From positions 845,875 through 909,874 of the forward strand of contig JAOCPU010000005.1 of NCBI GenBank assembly GCA_035772785.1: a stretch of 64,000 nucleotides of DNA, given 5' to 3'. Made by a program: the position numbers and the translations under genes. This document shows, piece by piece, positions 58,969 through 64,000 of the stretch; position 1 is the first letter of the stretch; the number at the start of each line of letters is the position of its first letter. Source of the stretch: Phlebiopsis flavidoalba. Lineage: Eukaryota; Basidiomycota; Agaricomycetes; Polyporales; Phanerochaetaceae. A model generated the notes under the pieces. That model was given only the letters and a program-made list of their open reading frames with translations, ran no database searches and was not told where the DNA came from.

Positions 58969-61882
58969 GATGACAATTGCAAGTGTTCCAGCCCGAGTCC
59001 ACATCTTTCGTCGACAGTATGTCCACGACATCTGCTCGGTCTGCACTTGACCTTGTCAAAACTGAATCCTCTCTGAATCAGGAGACCTCTCACGAAACAT
59101 ACGCCTCTTCTGGGGTACTCGCTCTTCCAACGGGCGAGTGAGTGTGCTCCAAGATCTCGATGAGGCCGTCCCCCAGCTTCCTGTCGATTTTTTTTTTTCA
59201 CGGGTGAAAACGGTATTCTACCTCCCCTTCACCACGCGCTCGACATCCAGAGAATCATTGAGCTATTGAAGGAGAAAGGCTTTCTATCTTGCGAGCCTGA
59301 CACTGCTCTCGATCCCAACAACCCTGACTCCCGACCCAAGTGTACAGACCCAAACTCCTCACCCTGGCGGTTGGCCGCTTTCCCTCGGGGCGACCCTTCT
59401 GAATCTAGCGGCGACGAAGACAATGTCTTTCCCGGCATCGTGCGAAGTGATTACTAGCTACATTAAAAAAGCATTGGCCACGAAAGACACGAAGCCCACT
59501 CTCGATTTCTTGTACAACCCTGACAGAAAACCCTGTCGCCACCATGCGCGACAACAAGACCCGGCCCGAGTACTACGGTGTACTGAGCGGCTCCGAACCA
59601 GCTGAGATCTCCGATGGCCATGAGAAGCCGTATTGGCATAGCATTGGTGTGTGCTGGGCGAGTTCAAGAAGAATTCATCACACGATGTCGAGGTGAGTGT
59701 ACTCCACGGCGGACGTTCTGAGCTCACTGGGAAATTTATGACCCTTCTTATTCCTTCGTTCTTCAGAATTGGACCCAGACCCTTCGTTCGTTGAACTATA
59801 TCATGGAAGAAGACCCCCGACGACGTTTTGTGTTTTGCATTCAGCATCGAAGATACCACCATGCGGATTTGGTTCGCAAGTCGGTCAGATATACTCGTGT
59901 CGCGCCCGTTCGACTTCATTGAGGTGAGAAACCGTTCTGTTTACTAATTTTCCCCTCATTTCTGCTCACGTGTACCTAGCGATACGACTATACGATCGAG
60001 CTCTTTCTCCGATTGATGTACGCCAGCGAGGCGGAACTCGGATGGGACACCACCATGAGACGTCTGGAGAGACGAAACACGAGCGAGCCGTTCCAATACC
60101 ATATCAAATGCGCCGGCGTTGGTGTACAAGACGGTGCGAATTATCTCCGACACTGGTGCCAAAACCCTTCGTAGCCGTGGGACGCGCGTCTGGGAGGTAC
60201 GGAAAGTCAACGACGACGGCAGCGAAGACAACAAGCCTCTAGTCCTCAAGGACGCTTGGGTTGACTCCGACCGCAAAGCGTGAGCACGTTATCTTGCGGT
60301 CAGTCCGCGAGGAGGCCGAGAAGAAGGGCTTGCTGGAAGGCTTCGAGCGACATTTTGTGAAGATCAAAGCTGCCGGTGATGTCCACGTCGACAACCAACT
60401 CGACCACACGCACTCCCTCATCCTACGCGGACAGCCGCTTTAACAAACAGTCCACGGAGCCTTTGAGGATTCCGACCACTTCGCACAAGCATCCAACCAA
60501 GGCGACCGATGACACGATACCCAAAGAGAAGCCCCACGCCGAGCCCCTCACTCGCTCTCAGCCTCTGAGAGCTCCGGAGAAAGCGCAAGATCCGGTCCGG
60601 AAGATACTGCGGCACGATTCCAAGGTCCATTATCGAATCGTGTTCGAGGAGCTCGGTTGTACGATCACCGAGATGGACACACTATCGGCCGCACTCAGCG
60701 CATTTGCAGATGCGTTAAGAGGTTGGTAAAGTATTACTATGCTCACAAAAATGCAAAAGCTCACGGCTACTCAAGGCTTGAGGATCCTTCACCAATGTGG
60801 TTGGGTTCATCGTGATATCAGCACCGGCAACGTGCTGGTAGTCGACGGGGTAGGAAAGCTTTCCGACCTCGAGTACGCTCAACATGAAAAGGACGATGAG
60901 ATGCCTGGGATACGAACGGTACGTATTTCTGTTGATCATCTCCATGAGTGACTGATGTTCCCAACACCTAGGGTACCCCGGGATTCATATCCGCTGAGGT
61001 GGACGGACAGCGCTATCAGTATGCGCCGGCTGATCTTTCCGTCCAGAAGGGAGAGATCCGACGCGGACCCACAGCAGCCGAGCTAATAAAGCTACGCAAG
61101 GATGCACAGAACAGGCGAGTCGATAATTCATTGGCATCGGTGGAGGACCACCAAACCAACCCTCAAAGCGTACCTCTCAACACCGATACACCGGATACAA
61201 CTTTCACGACTAAGGTCGAACGGGTTTATGATCCAGCAGAATTTCGATATAACCCACTTCACGACATGGAATCGATGATGTGGCTCGGGAGCTGGCTACT
61301 TGTGTTTCTCCAGCTTTGAACGGCCAGACGGCATTTCGGAGGAAGATTGGATGAAAACAACCTCAAATGTCAAAAGGACTGTGCACGTCGTCTGTTCGAT
61401 GAATCGTGGTATCGAACCAGCGTGATGGCTAGCATCAACGAGGAGTTCCTACAAGGCTTCGCGGACCAGCTGCCTCAAATCTATATGATCGCCACTGAGT
61501 TCAACTTCTTCAGGACACGTCTCTTCGCACTCTACCTTACAGCAATAGTGAAGCGCTACCAGGTCAAAGAGCAGCCTCCATTCGCCACTCTGGCCGAAGA
61601 CTTGTACGACACCCTGTTGGAACAACTCGACACGATCTTGACTTACCTCACGGACTGGGATGCCAGCGAGGACTTGCGAATCAACAGGTCCAGTCAGAAG
61701 CAGCGGATTGTCGCCGACGAGCCACGAAAGTTCACAACTTCTCGTACTGTATCTGCCAGCGGTGTACCGTTCAGATGGAGTCGGGGCGGCGCGCAGCAGC
61801 AAACGACAGAGGAACAGCCGTACAACCCTCACCTATCACGGGACCTTCTACAAGACCGTAGTCGCCATTTACGCGGGCATAG
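58969..61882 (+). pseudogene. FunK1 fungal-type protein kinase, copy 6 (best preserved)
   Basis: The start MTIASVPARVHIF is followed by VSVLQDLDEAVPQLPVDF, a T-run that inserts extra Phe, and NGILPPLHHALDIQRIIELL (about 59215-59275). Further blocks are FLYNPDRKP, NWTQTLRSLNYIMEEDPRRR (about 59767-59826), DYTIELFLRLMYASEAELGW (about 59986-60045) and FQYHIKC (60090). The kinase core is clear: KVHYRIVFEELGCTITEMDT (60622-60680), an intron, WVHRDISTGNVLVVDG (HRD at 60808), GKLSDLEYAQHEKDD, a GTACGT donor near 60918, GTPGFISAEVDG (60972) and FRYNPLHDMESMMWLGSWLL (61240-61300). The C-terminus has SINEEFLQGFADQLPQIYMI and KEQPPFATLAEDLYDTLLEQ (to about 61630), ending at a TAG near 61881. His-Arg-Asp is present; the DFG position reads SDLE, as usual for FunK1. 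At least five single-base frame changes remain. Confidence 0.85.
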
Positions 61883-62012
61883 GACCAACCACAGGGATCT
61901 GTCTGTACTTGCTCCTTTGGGTACATATTGCAACACAATATTGATCATCCATTTTGTGGCCAATAAAAACATGACACGAAATTCACTGCGCTCGCCCAGT
62001 CATAGAAGCGCT

Positions 62013-62080
62013 GGTGATGCAATCACCGACATCGTGATCGTGGCCTGACAGCCGTATTTGGAAGGCTAAGTTCAACTTGT
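62013..62080 (+). promoter_or_regulatory. Conserved upstream box of FunK1 copy 7
   Basis: GTGATGCAATCACCGACATC, GTGATCGTGG, then AGCCGTATTTGGAAGGCTAA, GTTCAACTTG; about 105-170 bp before the start. Confidence 0.6.
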
Positions 62081-62184
62081 TTTCCCCTTTCGTCCTCCAT
62101 CGCCCATCGGTGCTGCCTCCCATACGGCCTCACTCTTCACATCTTTTAACTCTAGAGGAGACATTGAACCCGCGACTACTCAAT

Positions 62185-64000
62185 GATGAGCGTACCAAAT
62201 CCCCACCACCGCTCACCACTGCTCCCACTTCGGGTAAGTAAGCTCGCAAAAATGCTGATTGCGCTTATGTTCTTTCGTATACTGAATCATCTCTTACCGA
62301 AAAGGCTTCTAGGCCGACCGCTTCCTCACCTGAATCATTTATCATTCAACCTAAAAGAGAATATATGCAAGTCAGACTAAGCGAGGCCGTCTCCCCCAAC
62401 TACCCGTCCAATTCTTCTTAGGAAGCAAAGGTGTCCTACCTCGCCCCGACCTCGGTGCCGGTATAGACATCAAGGGCGCAATCCGACAACTGAAGGAGAG
62501 GCAGGTTCTTTCTTGCGTCCCTGACTACAAGAAACCCCAGCCCGCCTGTGCAGCGTCAGGAATCTCTCCATAAACCCTTTCCCCACAGCGATTATAGTAA
62601 GGCCGGTGCTGAAGTCTGTCTCTTGGTAGAGAAGATGTGCAACGATATCAGAAACCTATCTGGATTTGAAATGCAGCCCACGCTTTTACCTTCTGCCATA
62701 ATCCCGACCGGGAAATCTCCCCCATCATCCGCGATAACAATACAAGGCCAGACTTCTATGGTGTACTGAACGGCTCTGACATGACGGATACCACCACGGA
62801 GCGTTACAGAGAGCCCTGTTGGACGGAAATGGGCGTCATAGGCGAGTTGAAGGAAAGTACGAACCACGAGTCTCAGGTAAGCTGCCTCCGCGACTTGCCC
62901 ATGAACACGTTGACTGATTTGTGGCCGTTCTCCCCTGTCTGATTAAGAATTGGACCCAGACTTTATGGTCATTAAGCTATATAATGCAAGCAGACCCACG
63001 CCGTAGATTTGTGTTCGCCTTCACCATCGAAGACACTACCATGCGAATCTGGCTTGCGAGTCGATCTGGCGTGCTCGCGTCACTTCCTTTCAATTTCATT
63101 GAGGTAAGAAGTCAATTTCTGATCTATACTCTCGTGCAAATGTTGCTCATATGCTTCCAGCGATGTGAACATACAATCGAGTTCTTTTCTGCGGATGATG
63201 TACGCCAACGAAGAACAGCTCGGGTGGGACACCACCATCAAGCGTGTGGAAAGGGGCAGCACGAGCGAGCCGTTCCAGTATCACATCAAGTGTGCGAACA
63301 CTGCGTACAGGACGGTTCGAATGATCTCGGACTGTGGTGTCGAGGATCTTTGCGGCCGTGGGCACACGCGTCTGGGAAGGTACGCAAGATCAATGACGAC
63401 GGCACCGAGGACCAGAAGCCTCTCGTCCTAAAGGATGCGTGGGTAGATACGCACCGTCAACGTGAACACGTCACCCTGAGCAAATTCGCGAGGCGGCCGA
63501 AGAGAAGGGACTCCTTGAAGGCTTCGAACGTTACTGGGGGTTGTGTTTCATGAAGATCAGGGCCGCAAATGATGTTTGCATCGGCCAAGACTTTTGACCA
63601 CGGAACACACATGCCCTCATCCTCCGAGGACGCTCACTCAGCCGGAGATTCAAGCCAACCTCGAGATTTGGGGCTATGCCACCCGAAGGCTCGAACCCCT
63701 CGTGCGCTCGTGTTGCCGTGCATCAGCACCCCGGACCCTGCGCTAACATCCGAGCCTCTTAATAATAGAGGAAAATGCCGGAGCGTGCTGTTCGGAAAAT
63801 ACTGACGCGATACACCCCGAAAGTCCATTATCGTGTTGTTTTTGAAGAACTTGGATGCACCATTACTGAGACGGAAACCCTGTCAGATTCACTCCAAGCC
63901 CTGATTGATGCGGTGCAAGGTGATCGGATACTCTCTGTTGTGGAAGGACGCCCCTCGACCTCCCATTCCATGCACAAACCGATACGCTCATTTTTTTTTT
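62185..64000 (+). pseudogene. FunK1 fungal-type protein kinase, copy 7 (runs off the window)
   Basis: The start MSVPNPHHRSPLLPL is followed by GIDIKGAIRQLKERQVLS (about 62460), a KMCNDI-type exon (62630), YGVLNGSDMTDTTTERY-like text (62758) and NWTQTLWSLSYIMQADPRRR then FVFAFTIEDTTMRIWLASRS (62949-63068). VLASLPFNFIEV precedes a GTAAGA donor (about 63104). Next come MMYANEEQLGWDTTIKRVER (63197-63256), FQYHIKCANTAYRTVRMIS (to about 63330), VLKDAWVDTHRQREHVTL (63424-63478) and the start of the kinase core, KVHYRVVFEELGCTITETET (about 63820-63880), before an intron. The HRD exon would lie beyond 64000. Frameshifts are visible around 63375 and 63485. The window ends in a run of T. Confidence 0.8.

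Overview
The window looks like the accessory, repeat-rich part of a basidiomycete (probably Agaricomycete) genome. The signs are short introns of about 50-60 bp with GTRNGT donors and CTNAY-like branch points, a multicopy FunK1 fungal kinase family, a KDZ-associated CxC5/CxC6 gene, a hAT transposon, class I hydrophobin residues, F-box genes and a DUF6534 multi-pass membrane protein gene. No bacterial features, tRNA, rRNA or CRISPR array were found. All family names come from reading motifs by eye; no search was run.

Layout. 1-1.0 kb and 9.78-11.02 kb hold the same kind of GC-rich, CAC/CGCGG-rich degenerate repeat. 1.8-8.88 kb is one decayed gene with a GRF-like zinc finger, split by a complete 4,801-bp hAT element (3747-8547) with 10-bp TIRs, a perfect 8-bp target duplication and an interrupted transposase gene on the minus strand. 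11.58-14.0 kb (minus) is a KDZ-associated cysteine-cluster gene. 15.1-21.5 kb has two decayed FunK1 genes. 21.5-30.5 kb is sparse, with a candidate multi-exon gene at 24.55 kb, a hydrophobin relic (27.64-28.10 kb, minus) and unrecognised open frames. 31.3-39.65 kb has three F-box/LRR-like pseudogenes. 39.87-41.99 kb (minus) is a DUF6534 gene with about ten introns that leaves almost no long ORF. 44.6-64.0 kb is a tandem array of five more FunK1 copies, the last running off the window.

How the parts relate. The seven FunK1 copies share exon order (N-terminal FunK1 region, HRDIS catalytic loop, LSDLEYA, GTPxFMA, C-terminal PPFAT segment) and a conserved upstream box with a GATGCGATCACAGATTGC core. 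Copy 4 looks chimeric: its 5' part matches copy 6 and its 3' part matches copy 5. A 383-bp CACTG-type MITE lies just downstream of copy 4.

Nearly every recognisable gene has single-base frameshifts. In copies 4 and 5 these are mostly one-base insertions, often in homopolymers, so part of the apparent decay may be uncorrected long-read error rather than pseudogenisation. 'Pseudogene' below means 'not open as given here'.
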